NCBI GenBank assembly: GCA_036898135.1
Contig: CM072511.1
Span: 76,487,111 to 76,551,110 of the forward strand
DNA: 64,000 nt
Reading direction: 5' to 3'
DNA from: Oncomelania hupensis
Taxonomy: Eukaryota > Mollusca > Gastropoda > Littorinimorpha > Pomatiopsidae
The position numbers and the translations under genes are program-made. Of this stretch, positions 42,990 through 56,300 are shown in pieces (position 1 is the first letter of the stretch; each line of letters begins with the position of its first letter). The notes beneath the pieces are model-generated. The model saw only the letters and a list, made by a program, of their open reading frames with translations. It was not told the DNA's origin and did not search any database.

Positions 42990-44050
42990 AATGGAATATG
43001 CAATATTTAACATAAAAATGAATTCCCAGAAAAAATTGAAATGAATCCGAATTTACTGTCCCAATAAGCAGCAAGTAAAATTATTTTGCAGTGTACACCA
43101 ATCATCAATCATTGACAGTCATACTCGACTTACACAAAAAAGTTATATTAAAATGCAAAGTATATCAACTTTGATATTTCGGTTCTCTTGACCTGGAGAT
43201 GACCTTGACCTCCAGATACACTCATGTACGATCAAATAAACAAAAGCAAACGTTTTTAAGTCCTGGGGCGCCCCCCCCCCCCCCCCCCCATACCCTTCCC
43301 TAAAAAAAACCAACAAAACAACAATAAAATAAAAGTGCCCATGGGACGACTGATTTTCAGTGACCTTGACATTCACAAATCAAATAACCCAATGTTGTTG
43401 CACATTATGGGTCAAATATGGAGCCATTCCAGTGTATGATGACCATTTTTTTTAGTTTTTTTAAAAGCCTAAAATGACCTTAACCTTCAAGGTCCAAAAA
43501 CGGAACATATATAAAAGATCAATTTATCATCTCTAAATACAACAGGTTTGAACCTTATATCTCGCATATTTTAGGGTCAAGGTCACTCCAAAGTACCCAT
43601 ACAGACTTTGGACAGCTCCAGTGACCTTGACTTTGGTGCAAGGTTGACAAAATTTGTAAACTATATGTGTCTCATTGATATCTCACGCATCAAAGAATCA
43701 ATACAATATTTATCTTAGGAAAAAAGTGAAATTTTGTGAAAAACTGCCATTTTGTTGACCCTGACCTTGAAGTGAAGTCATTAATTCACTTATCATTTTT
43801 AAAGTCACATGGATATACACTATCTTACCAAGTTTAGTTGAAATAGGTTCCGTGATATTATGCAACTTGCAATTTTGCACACACAGATGGACGAGGCGGA
43901 CGGACAGACAGACGGACAATTGTATATTTTATAAAGTAATTTAAAAAAAAAAAAAGCTATTTAGGACTCATCTTGCACAAATTTACATAACTCTGGAAAA
44001 ACATCTTTTTGGGGGGTGAATACATAGTCCATGTGTCATGAAGTATGGAA
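42990..44050 (+). repeat. AGGTCA-type dispersed repeat
   Basis: A long copy: GACCTGGAGATGACCTTGACC near 43190, AGGGTCAAGGTCACTCC at 43573..43589, TGACCCTGACCTTGAAGTGAAG near 43757, ending with GACGGACAGACAGACGGAC at 43897..43915. A C run lies at 43270..43288. Confidence 0.65.
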
Positions 44051-44201
44051 CAAGTATAAGCCAGGGTTTAGGGCACAACCCAAGGGTCCTTCGAAACAGA
44101 TGTCATTCACGTTATAATTTGATGAATACAGCAGCCTACAAAAATGAATAAATCATCATGTAGCGACAGACTGATGACATAACAGTGTGACAACAGTGCT
44201 T

Positions 44202-44329
44202 TTACTTTGGGTTTTGCTCCCGATAGTGCTGTTGCATGTTGTTCTTGATGCCCACTTTAATGTGGAACCTGTTCTTCATTCGCTGCAGATAGTGGATGTC
44301 CTTGGCACGTTGGCGTAGGAGTGACATAT
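44202..44329 (-). CDS. ZNF622: ZNF622-type gene, terminal exon
   Basis: Acceptor TTTACAG|AT. It encodes MSLLRQRAKDIHYLQRMKN, HIKVGIKNN and the end REQNPK, then TAA. Confidence 0.92.
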
Positions 44330-47300
44330 CTGTAAAAGAAATTCAATAGAACTTTTTTGGGGATTCTCCAGTATAATAAAAAAACATTCTGTTATTTAAT
44401 CGATCTTTTATAAAGATTTTTCAGCTCTGCTCTGGCCTGAGGTCCCCACTGGCAACCTTTAGGCACAAAGTCTGACACCCTGATGACTGGACGACCAGTG
44501 ATGAGGAGAAGGACCTAGTGTGTGCTAGATGTATTTGTGTAGCTGTCTCTACCCGTCAAGAACATGAGCATTGGGATCTTTATTTCATGCAATGGAATGT
44601 GTGCATGCACAGACAAGATCTCTCACTTACACAGTGTCTCAAGGTAATACTTTTCTCTCCTATTTTAAAAATGTTTATACTCCAGGCTGTCAACAATATC
44701 CATGAAACTGATCACATACTTTTAACTAGGCAGGAATCATAATGAGCCAAAGCATTGGATCTCGAGAACCACTGAACCGTTCAGACCAAATGTCACAGAA
44801 ATTACCTAGGTTAGTGGCATGCCCACCGTGCAATCAAATCTGCTCTATCTCAAAGGTCAAGGTCAATGGTCATTTTGTTGCTAAACACATTTTGATCAAT
44901 ATCTAAGAAATGGCAAAACCGATATAGCTGAATTTTGGTATAAAGGCACTTCAATTTATGGGCCATCTTTTAGTGGCTGTCCAGTTGTCAGTCTGTCTGT
45001 CAGTCTGTGTCTCAGAATTTAACTTTGTTGTTCAAAAAACTTTTTGATTTCTACAATATCTGAACCTGAAATTCTTTTTTTTTTCTTTGCAGTTACTTTA
45101 ATTACGTTTATTTAAATCGTGTTCAGGGCTAGAAATTCACTTTTTTCTTTGGGGGCCACCGGGCCCCTTGATTGAAAAATTTGAGGGCCAACAAGCAACT
45201 TTCGGGGCCCAACTTGACAAATAATGCAAACAAAAAACAAAAGAATTATTGACAATATAATAAGTAGAAAGTACAATTTGTCTGATAATCTAAAATAAAA
45301 ACAATTAAATTTCCAATTTTGCTGAGTGGTGTCATTTTTATTTGCCTTTTCTTTCACTTTCAAACATTACCAACAAAAAAGGGGAAAAACACACATACAC
45401 ACATTCAGTGACACACATATTCCAGTGACTAGTGAGCCTGAAATGGCCATTAAACAAAATAGAAAAAAATCAAGTGAGTCTCTTGTATAATACTTTTCAG
45501 TTTTGTGACTGAGTCTTGCACAATACACATCATTAAATTAATATGAGTAACCTAACAAAAAATCTAACCTCAATGCACAAAAGTTCAAAACAAAACCATG
45601 AAAGGGAACTAAACTTAACAGTAGCCTACTCTTCCTCGTTCACTTCAAGGCCATGCCATGGAAATCTTTTTTTCCACCCTTCATTGTAGTTCCTTGATCT
45701 TTTTTCCTCTTACTTCTTTTTTCTCTCTTTTTCTTGTTCTTTCCTTTCGTCGACGTTTTCTTCTGGCGACTTTCGCTTCCCAAAAATTGCAAAATACGCC
45801 CTCGCCGATTGTTTTAGCAACTGTATGGCGACGATATGTAGCCATACTTTCGTACTTGCAAAGATGGACATTTTGCGCTTATGTTGTGCCATAGCCTTTT
45901 GTTTATTATATTAAAAAGATACTGAAGTGTATATTAAAATTTTGAGTGCAAAATTAAAGGGTTTTTGCTTCTTTTCTGTTTTTTTTTTCTGTCCAAATTT
46001 AGGGCACCGGTGTGGGTTGCTTCCCTTGGCCCAAATACGAAACTGCCGAGTAGAGCTAGCTGTAGCAGACAAATTATTTTGCGGGCCAAGCGGGCCCTTC
46101 GTTTTTCAACTTTCCGAGCCCGAAATCAACTTTGCGGGTTTTTGGCCCCGGGCCCCCGCTAATTTCTAGCCCTGGTGTTAGACCATTCATATTTGTACTT
46201 CGTAAAGGTCAAAATCATTGGTGATTCACCATTTCCTAAACACGTTTTGCACTTTGTCTAAAGATTAGCTGAGCCAATTTTTACACTTTTTGCTTGCAGA
46301 TAGTTCAAATAGTGGCCTATCATTCTGTGTTTTTTCTTTTTTGCTTCACTAGGAAAATGTGACGGTGTGTGAGGGTGTATGCGGTACGGCGCAAGTATGT
46401 TTGTGGTGTGGGATAGTAGTTGTTTCATATTTCATGTGTTGTGATATTTTTTTGTGTACGTGTTATTCTTTTAAAGATATTATACATTTACTATGTTTGT
46501 GCAGCCAAAAGGCAAATTTTAATGTAAATTTCATAGACTCAGTAAAGCGGATTCACAATACTTCTTAAAATGTTAATTGTTTAGGATGTGTGTCTGGCAT
46601 TTAAATGTCTTTGCCATCTTGTTTTCTTCAGGGTGGAGAACAACTGAATCAAGAAATCTCTGAAATCCGGCCGGGGCCCAGGGGCCAAGCCCCGGTATTC
46701 GCCCCCTGGAAGAAAATGAATTTATGCTATTTTGAAAGTAATTTAGGGCCTCTCCTGAAAGCAAAAAGCACAAAGTAAACATTAATAAAAACAACAACAA
46801 CCAAAAAAAAAAGAATGTTTTATGCACATGTCTTTCAAAAAAGTTAAGAATCTTGATTTGTAGGCCTAACAAAGTTTGAGGTCCACCACTGTTACACACA
46901 AACTCCACATTTCAAATTTTACTGGGCACACGTTTGTCTATTTTTTTAGCTGTAAACAGGCAAGAATTTTTATAATTTTAGAGATATTTAGGGGTACGTT
47001 AGTAAAAACACTACATCTTAGGTATTAGTGACTAGTGTATAGATTTTAATGAAATAAAATGCAAAATGAACAGAAATAAATCTCTTTTGATTATCTACCT
47101 TTTTATACTTCTCTTGTCATGTCTTGTTTTTGATTACTCCATGTGTATACAATAAAAAAAGTTTTAAAAAGTCCAAACAAGCCCCCTCCTCTTCTTCACT
47201 TTCATGCCAGTCTGAAAGATCGTATGCATGCACACTACTGACACTAATTGTCTAATGTCAGTACCGATCTCTTCCTCCGACTCCAAGTCCATTTCTCTCA

Positions 47301-50300
47301 CTTTAATGTCTGATAAATGGAAGCCTGTAAACTCTTCTTCATCAGTCGAAGAATCCAAACCATCCATTTTAGACACACACACAAGAAAATTTGAAAACAA
47401 AATCGAAAAAACGAACGCATCACAGAGAAAACTTGTGGAAATGCAGTCGAATGTTTTCACAACAGAATTTAACCGGAAGTCAATTGCCGGAAGTCTCGCA
47501 ATCTTTCAAACAACGCGAGAATATAACCACATGGTTGATACGGACGCTTTTGGACGTTTTGCCTGTTTAGACCTTCGGCCGCTTTTGGCCGCTATGCCCA
47601 GTAAAGGGTAGCCCTCAGCTTCTCACACTCGGAACTCAATATTTTTTTCTCGGAAATGCAAATGCCTTCCGCGGAAATCCGCGGATTCGCGGAGAATTCT
47701 CCACCCTGTTTCTTCTTAGGCAGAAATTTTGCACAGTTTAAAATGAAAAAAACAACAAACAACACCCACATACAACAACACTAAGATGGCAAACCATTAA
47801 AATGTATCCAGACTAATTCTGGAAACAATAAAGTTTTAAATTTCACACCTGTATTTCCTGTCCATCCTAGAGCCTTATAGCCAGCCAAAATTCTGTGTAG
47901 CTGTGTCTGTTTCTTTGTCACATGACGCCTGCCCATGTTCTGCTTGTAGTAACTGACTAGGCTTCTGTGTCCGATAGTAGCACCTTAACAACAAATGAAC
48001 AAATGTGATAGTAAGTTGCTCAAATAATGGCTCTGCATTCACACATGCAAATACACATAAATACATCCACTTGTGATCAATTTCAGTGATGCATCCAGGA
48101 ATGTAGCACAAGACAAATAAAAGACAGGACAAACATTTTTCCTATTCAACTGGCTTCCTTGCTGACACGTGTCCTGTTGAAGCATGCAAGATAAAATAAG
48201 GCAATGGTTGATTTTTTAGTTTACCAAATCAAATCAAAGATAGAAACGACTGTTGCCAACGTATAAGCGAGCATGGTGGCCAAGTGCGCTAAGGCGGGAC
48301 TAACTTGCCTTGTCCACAGGCCAGAAACCAATGGCGCCTGACAGGTGTGGGTTCGGATCCAGCATCTGGGCGTTATGTTTCTCCGAATATTATTTACTTT
48401 TGACTCGGGCAACGTCTCTGGGGTTTTCTCCGGATACTCCGGTTTGCTCCCCCAGCAAAATGTCAAAAATCACAAGTAATGTTAGGTAGGTGGGTTTGGG
48501 CGCGCCACAGGTTGCCACTACCCTTTCCCCAGGGGAGGCGGCCCAGAATTTCCCTATGAAAAAGGGACAATAAGGTAAATTTTTTTTTTTTTAATTAAAT
48601 AAGATACCACATTAGGTGACATTTCCATCACAACTATATAGATCTAGAGAACAACAACAGCATAGAACTGGATAATAACTAACAGCTCAGTCAGGAGAGC
48701 ATGGTAAAGTGTCTGCAGTTTTGATTTCAAATGGCACTGTGCCTCAGAACCCAATGGTGGTATTGTTTTTTTATGTCTCCTGAAACATCAGCTGGACACA
48801 CAGTGGGGAATGAAGGAACTAAATGGTGGTCTGTCTGTCTGTTGGACTGAATGGATTTTGACTGAACTTCACAGGAACATTAACTAAGTTAGTGGACTGC
48901 CTGCTGTGCAATAACATCTGCTCTACCACAGTCAAGGTCACTGGAATCATTCTTACTAAAACAGCTTTTGCTCAATATCTCCAAAACGGCTGAATCAATT
49001 TTGTTGTTTTGTTATTATTATACAGATACAGTAGCAATCCAGTTGTCTGTCGGTCCATCAAACATATATTGTGAGAGGTTGAATATTATGTGTACATATT
49101 AATGTTCTTTTACTGTCACTGTATTTATTTGTAAATATCCTTCAAAATTTGCTGCCTTTTACAAACTTTTTTATAACTTAATTAGCCTGTAAACATCACA
49201 TCATCATCAATAAAATCTCAAATTTTACTGAAGTCCTGGGTGTTCTTCATTCTTCACTGGCTACCATCACTCTGTCATGACAGTACCACAAGATGGATAC
49301 CGGTATTTTAATCTCATATCAGTATATCTCTAACATACATCTGGAACAGTTCCTGACATAATTAACACCTAAGCTAAGAAATTTTAATTGTCCCCCAAAA
49401 ATTACATTGCAAAACAGAAATAGCCACGAGGAAACTGAAAATAAAATCATTTGAAGCATTATTCATTTGTCCAGTTATTTCAATATACAGTTATATCAAG
49501 TACAAAATCATCACTTTTGAATAGTAGAATGTGTACTCACCAGAGGGCAGCACAAGTTCAAATCCACCAGATACCAGCACCTCTGGATCAACGGATTCAT
49601 CTCCACCTGGCTCAACTTCATCTGCATCTGGGTAACTACTCCTATTTAAAACATACATCCAAAAATGTTCTCACACATTGCAACATTTCTACTTTCTTAA
49701 CATGCCTATTGTTTTATTTTATGTTGGCTGAAAGGTGTTTCAGAACAGTCTATATATATATATGTTGTGCTGAATTCACAAGTGTCAGACACACACACAT
49801 TTATGGATATTTAAGCAAATTGACCATCCTGCAAGGCACAGTGCAAGGAGGTAGAAGAAGAGGGAGACCAAAAAAGAGGTGGGATGACAACATTCGAGAA
49901 TGGACAGGTTTGACACTGAGCAAAACAATCAGGGTTGCTGAGGACAGAGAAAGATGGAGTACGCTGGTTAAACGATCATCTGCGGTGCCCCTACGACCTC
50001 CGAGTTACGGGATAGGATACGATAGGAAGCAAATTGAAATCTCAATGTGAATTAGACACTGCAATCAAAGAAATTAATTCTCATTTTGATCTAGGGTAAA
50101 AAACCAACACTATAAAACTATTAAACTCCACAATAGATTTTTTTTAAATTTAATTTCTGTAAATTGTATCAATCTTATACAGCACTTTTCCAGCTCAAGA
50201 GCTGCTCAAGGCTCTGGATCATAAAGGTTCTGCCTAAGGCATACACTTTGCAACCTTCGGGCTCATAGTCTGACGCCCAGACAACTGAACACAATCCTGG

Positions 50301-53300
50301 TCGATCGGAGAACGGATCTAGTGCATGCTGGGTGTATTTGTGTTGCCAGCACTCACTCGTCTAGGTCATAAGCGTCAGTATAGAGTCTATGCAATGGAAT
50401 GTATATGTGCAAAGACTATAACTCAGTTTATACTCTCATCCAAAAGAGTACAACCCATTTGATTGAAACATACCTGTAATCATAGAAGTCTGCATATTTG
50501 TGCTGGGTGGACTCATCATACCTGAACTTGCAATGACCCTTGTCCACCATGTGTTTCTGTACATCTCGTATGCTCAAGAAACGACTGGGATGACTGGCCA
50601 AATCATGGTGACACCACAAGCACAAGTGCTGTTGGCTAATATGCTTGCCTGAAATGGAAAATATTTTTTAGAGAACGTTTTTAACAAAGTTTTCACTTTA
50701 TCCATTACATTACATGGTTATTGCTTTAGGTCCAGCAGACTCTTCCGAGCCAAATCAGGACCAGAGACCCGTTATCCTAAAAGTTCAAATCTTAAAAAAC
50801 AAGCCTGTTGAAACTTTATCCATACATTATTGAAGTTGTGTAGAAAACTATTAAGTGTGCCATGTTTCTAATTGTAAATTCCTTGTTTGCTGGTATATTT
50901 ATCTCCAACATTTACACAGGTAAGCAAAAAATTACTCATATCACGCAAAGAAGAGAATATTCCCATCAGTGCGTTGCAGTAAGAAAAATACCATACAATT
51001 TGGATGTAAAGAATCCCACAATTTAAAAGGACCAGGGTGGAACTGGAAGATATGAAGATAGAGTTCCCAAAGGAGGGTAAGTATTTTGTGTGTGGCATTT
51101 TAATGTATCTGTTTCTTGTCAGAGAGGTATGCAACTCATGCACAGATGTCATCATCCCATGCTAAGCCAGATCACAAAACAGGACCGTTTGAAAATTAAC
51201 ACACACACACGCACACATACTCCAGGCATATAAAACCCACAATGCACAGTTTTCACAACAACAAAAAAATACTGTATTAGACACTGTATACTAGATCATA
51301 CACACACCGGCACGCCATTTCACACTCACAAAAATCACGCCACATACAAACACACTCTCTCTCTCACACACACAAGCAAAAATTCTGGATGATTAGCTGA
51401 ATTTATCAGATTGACTGACTAATCAGATTTTATGAAGTCGGGGAACAGCGTTTGTGAGTGGAATAGAGCTTGGCAGAAAGGACTGGTGGAACCTGTTAGT
51501 CCTCACATGGCAGTTGATAAGCCTGCCAGATTTGGAGGAGGTCTGCACCAGCATCTCATCACACAGTGAATGGGGTTGGGTCACGCTGAATGGCCCCTGC
51601 TTTCACCCCAAAGTGCGTCTCAAGGTCAAAGACGGGTCTGCCAATCAGTTTGCCAGTAGTCTTTGTGACCTTTGCCCGCCTGGCCTTGTCCTGCTCTTTC
51701 AAGCTGCTGAAAAAGCACAGGTTGTTGTACGTCCCACCGTCGCCCCGTAGAAAAGCTTCAACACCCTGGAACTCACATTGAAGGAATTCAGTCTCCTCAT
51801 AGAGGCGTTGATTGGCCTTCTTTAGCAGCAGAGCGTTTGGGTGACCAGTCCATCGATGATGGACCCCAAGTACTTGTACTGGTCCACAATGACGTGGGTC
51901 GAGTGTTGGAACGTTCCTCCTGTAGTCAACAACCATCTCCCGTGTCTTAGAGACATTGAGGAGATGGTTGTTGTCGCACCATCTGACAAACTTTTCCACA
52001 GCGCAGCGGTCAAAGTTTCACTCATTTTAATAAGTCCGGTCAGGGACGTATCGTCTGAAAACTTTACTTCGAGGGTGTCTTCAGTAGTACAGCGACAGTT
52101 GGACGTGTAGAGGTTGAAGAGTGGGGACAGGATGCAGCCCCAAGGAGCCCGTGTTAGTATGAAGGTATCCCGATGCCTTCACGGAGAAGGACGACCTAAT
52201 CACCACTCGTTGTGATCTGTCTGTGAAAAAACTGCAGAGCCATCTGATGATCAGGGGGGTGGGGCATCACCAGGTAAAGCTGGAGAGTGTTGAAAGCCGA
52301 AGAAAAATCCAGGAAAAGAATTCTGGCATAGGACTTTGGCCTCACTAGTCTACTCTGTGTTTACGGCACCTTCTGTGTTTCTGTTGGGCATATAAGACCA
52401 ACTGCATGGGGTCATGGAGTGGCCACGTTTCCAAAAGCAGTCACTGAAAGACAATGCGCTCAAGGCACTTAAAGCGAATTGAGGTGAGCGACAAGGCTAT
52501 AGTCATTCAGGGTTGCTGGAGAGAGGTTTTTTGGGAACAGGGATAAGGTTGAAAGACTTCCAAAGGGGTGGGATATGTCCAGTGTCCAACAACTCTTGGA
52601 ACATGATGGTGAACACTGCGCTACCACTGCACTTCATATATTACATTGATTGCCTGTGAAGGCTTGCAAATATTATAAAGTTGCTTCTATCTGTTTTCAC
52701 TGCCTTCACACTGATTCATTTCCCACTTATCTGTCTGAACTTATAACACCATATCAGCCAGCCCGTTCCTTGCTCAATCAAGAAGCCTCTTTCCTCACTC
52801 TCTGAACTCCTTGAAAAGGTCTTTTGCAGTGTTTGCTCAGTTGCTTTGGAATTATTTTCCCTCTGAACTTCGTTACACTTGGTCACTTACTACCTTCAAG
52901 AAAAACCTCAAAACCTTTCTCTTCTCAAAGTATATCTCCTAATCTTGTGATTTGGTCTCTCGCTGGCTGGAACTTGGTTGGCCTGTTAACCTGCAGGCTG
53001 GTGGTCTATGCCAAGAGTGGATGGGTTGTGGAGTGATATCATTGTTCTACTATGTTGTTCTACTGGTTCAGAACAACAATCGTTGTGTGTCAAGGATGCC
53101 TACTCTCTCCAACACTCTTCAACATCTTCCTAGAATGCATCATGTCAGATGCCCTTGCAGATCACAAAGGCACAGTCAACATAGGGGGTAAAGCAAACTC
53201 CAACCTCTGTTTTGCGGATGACATTGATGGACTGGCTGGAGAGGAACAAGAAGATAGATATTCAGTGCTAATAAGGTCCAGCAGCAGAATCAGGACCACA

Positions 53301-56300
53301 CAAAATTAAGTAAAATCAGACTAAACTGTAAAAATTTTTAATATGATAAAAGATGTAAATAAAATCAGTCAAACTAATTAAAAAAAAAGCATGAAAGCAG
53401 AGAATTCAGAAACAATTCTAAAGCAGATTTGTTAGCAACAGAGATCATGGACGAGATGGATCTGAGCATGTTTGGCAAAGGGTTTGTTGAGGCCATTTCA
53501 GCAAAACTCGGTTTGTTTATATCACAGTTGAGAATCTCAGTTTTCTCGCCCCTGAAAAGGAGCATCTGTCTCAGATCTAATTTTTTTGATCTGAGCTTCC
53601 CTGATCCAACCAGGGCAAGACCATGCAGGATGGTCTCCCTTGCAAGTATAGCACTTTGCATTACTGCATTGTTCGCCATGAAAATCTCCCCCGCACTTGA
53701 AACAGGTCGGTGTGTTTTTGCATAGCCGTGCTACCGTGTCCATACCTTTGGCATTTAAAACAACGCAGTGACGAAGGTACAAACACGGAACCGGGAATAC
53801 TTTCATAACAAACGATCACTCTTTTTGGTGCTTCAAGTGTGCAAAAGGTCAGAAACAGAGTGTTTGTGGGTACTCTGTTTCCATCATTGTCTTTTCGCAT
53901 GACCCTATGTGCCTCAGTAACTCCCTGCTTAGCTAAGCCATCTTTTATTTCCATCTCAGTCAGACCATCAAACTGAGAGTGTGCGGTGACAACTCACACC
54001 AAACACTTGGCTACCTACCTCCAGCTTGGAACCATCTCTAGATCTCAGTTGTTCAGAAGTCCTTTCTGTGGGACAGTCCACTAAAAGACTTCCATCTCGT
54101 AGTCTTTTAATGTCTTTGATCTGTCTGGATACTCCTTCAAACCACTTTTCCACGAAAAAGGGGAAATCTTTTGGTTTTCATTTGTCATCCTAACGATCAA
54201 GAAGCGTGGCCATGTTTTGAAAAGGCCAGATTCCTTGGCTGTGCGTCTAGTTTCAGAGTCGCTGTCAGAGTCATGTCCAATATCTGTCATAAGTTCGTTT
54301 TTGTTTTTGGGTGGATGCCATGTTTTTAGAAAGAATATAAGTGAAAGGACCAATAAGACAGAAACATGACAAAAGATAAGAAAAAGGGGAGGGCAAGCTT
54401 GGTCACCCAGCCAGAGAGAGGCTGGAGTCCACCCCCGGCACGCGGAGCCAAGCCCGTGGGGGCAGAGGAACAAGAACTTGAACAGCTGGTACATAGGCTT
54501 GACACCACCTCAAGAGCCTTTGGAATAAAAATAAGTGCAGAGAAGACCAAAATGATGACCAACAACACCAATGGCATCAACATGGACATCAAAGTCCAAG
54601 GCCAATCCCTCAACAAATATTAAGGAACCATTGTATCAGACAATGGGCCCGACAGTAAGGCCTCTCCAAGACCGCTCAAGCAGCTGCTGCCCTGACAAGG
54701 TTGAAGCCCATTTGGAAAGACAGGACCATCAGTCTACATTCCAGGGTAAAGCTGCTGCGCTACCTTGTCATCTCCATCTTCCTATAGGCTTGCGAAACAT
54801 GGACCCTCACAGCAGATCTACAACGAAGAATACAAAGCATGGAGATGAGGTGCTACAGAAAACTTCTGGGAATTTTGTATACCCAGCACATTACCAAGGA
54901 CGAAGTTCGACAGACCATCACACAAGCTATTGGACAATATGATGATATGCTCACAATGGTGAAGAAACAAAAACTCCAATGGTATGACATCACCAGAGCA
55001 TCAGGCCTTGCAAAGACCATCCTGTAAGGCACGGTGCAAGGAGGCAGAAGAAGAGGGAGACCGAAAAAGTGGGAGGACAACATTCGAGAATGGATTGGCT
55101 TGACACTGAGCGAAGCCATGAGGGTTGCTGAGGACAGAGAAAGATGGAGTACTCAGGTTAAACGATCATCTGTGGTGCTCCTATGACCTCCGAGTTACGA
55201 GATAGGATAGGATAGGACTATGAGTGCGTGCATAAGAAAAGTGTGTGTATGTGATATATGCAGAGGTGCCAACCCCCTAATCTTCTTGTCAGTATTTCTG
55301 GTCCCGTTTGTCAGTATTTTTTAACACTTGTCAGTATTTTTTTTTCTTGCAAAAACCAGCCTATGACACTATAAAGTAACGACAGGCTTCCCTCTGAAAC
55401 AGCAGGCTATTTTCAGTCCTCTAAAATCACCATGAAAATCAGCTTGTTGAACACAGCGACGTTCAGAGAGTGCAGGAGTACTATTATGAAACCAGAAACC
55501 GGTACAGAAGCACCGCTGGCAAAGATAAACGATCGGCAACTTCTCCTCCGTATTTTTATAAAAGCGATCGTATTTCCGTATTTAATTAACTTCGCCGGAA
55601 TTAAATACGGTCAATCTGTACTGGTTGGCACCTCTATATATGTGTGCAGGTTTGTGTGTGGGTAGTTGTTGTTGTGTGGTGCTGAAGGTTTTCTTAGTAC
55701 AATTTGTCTCTTTATATGAATGTTTGTTATATACTTGTTCTGTTTATTATTTTTGTGAGTGTGTGTATGTATGTGTATATATAAATATGTTATTCATTTA
55801 AATGATTTTATTATAAAATTTATTATAGATTTATTATCATTGTACATTGTGTGAGAATTAATGAATGATATGCTTTTATTGGTATTTGGTATTGAGCGTT
55901 TAAAAAATTTATTATTATTATTATTACCATAACTTAGGCAACCTGCCCACATCCATGTAAACCATAAACATTGTTTATATTTAGCATTAAAAGTCAATGC
56001 TTAATGGATAATTTGAGCTACATTTTCCCACTATATCATCTTTTAATATTACAACAATGCAATTGCCCAAATAAACTCCAATCATATCCTTTCCTATCCC
56101 GTAACTCGGAGGTCGTTAGGTTAGAGCACCATAGGTGCTCGTTTAACCAGCGTACGCCATCTTTCTCTGTCCTCAGCAACCCTGGGCTTTGCTCAGTGTC
56201 AAGCCAATTGCAAGGCCTGACAAATTGGTGACGTGGCCATACCATCGGAGTTTCTGTTTCTTCACCACTGTGAGCAGGTCATCGTGTTGTCCAATGGCTT

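Noticed and set aside
47228..47611. 127-codon plus-strand open frame
   Set aside because: It lies within a DNA transposon, opposite the acidic N-terminal relic; no recognisable motif.
48268..48365. Possible plus-strand tRNA gene
   Set aside because: It has an A/B-box-like head but is far too long between boxes, and continues into a SINE body with a T-rich tail.
53537..53954. CCHC-type host zinc-finger gene
   Set aside because: The knuckles belong to a frameshifted LINE ORF1 bounded by a 13-bp target duplication.
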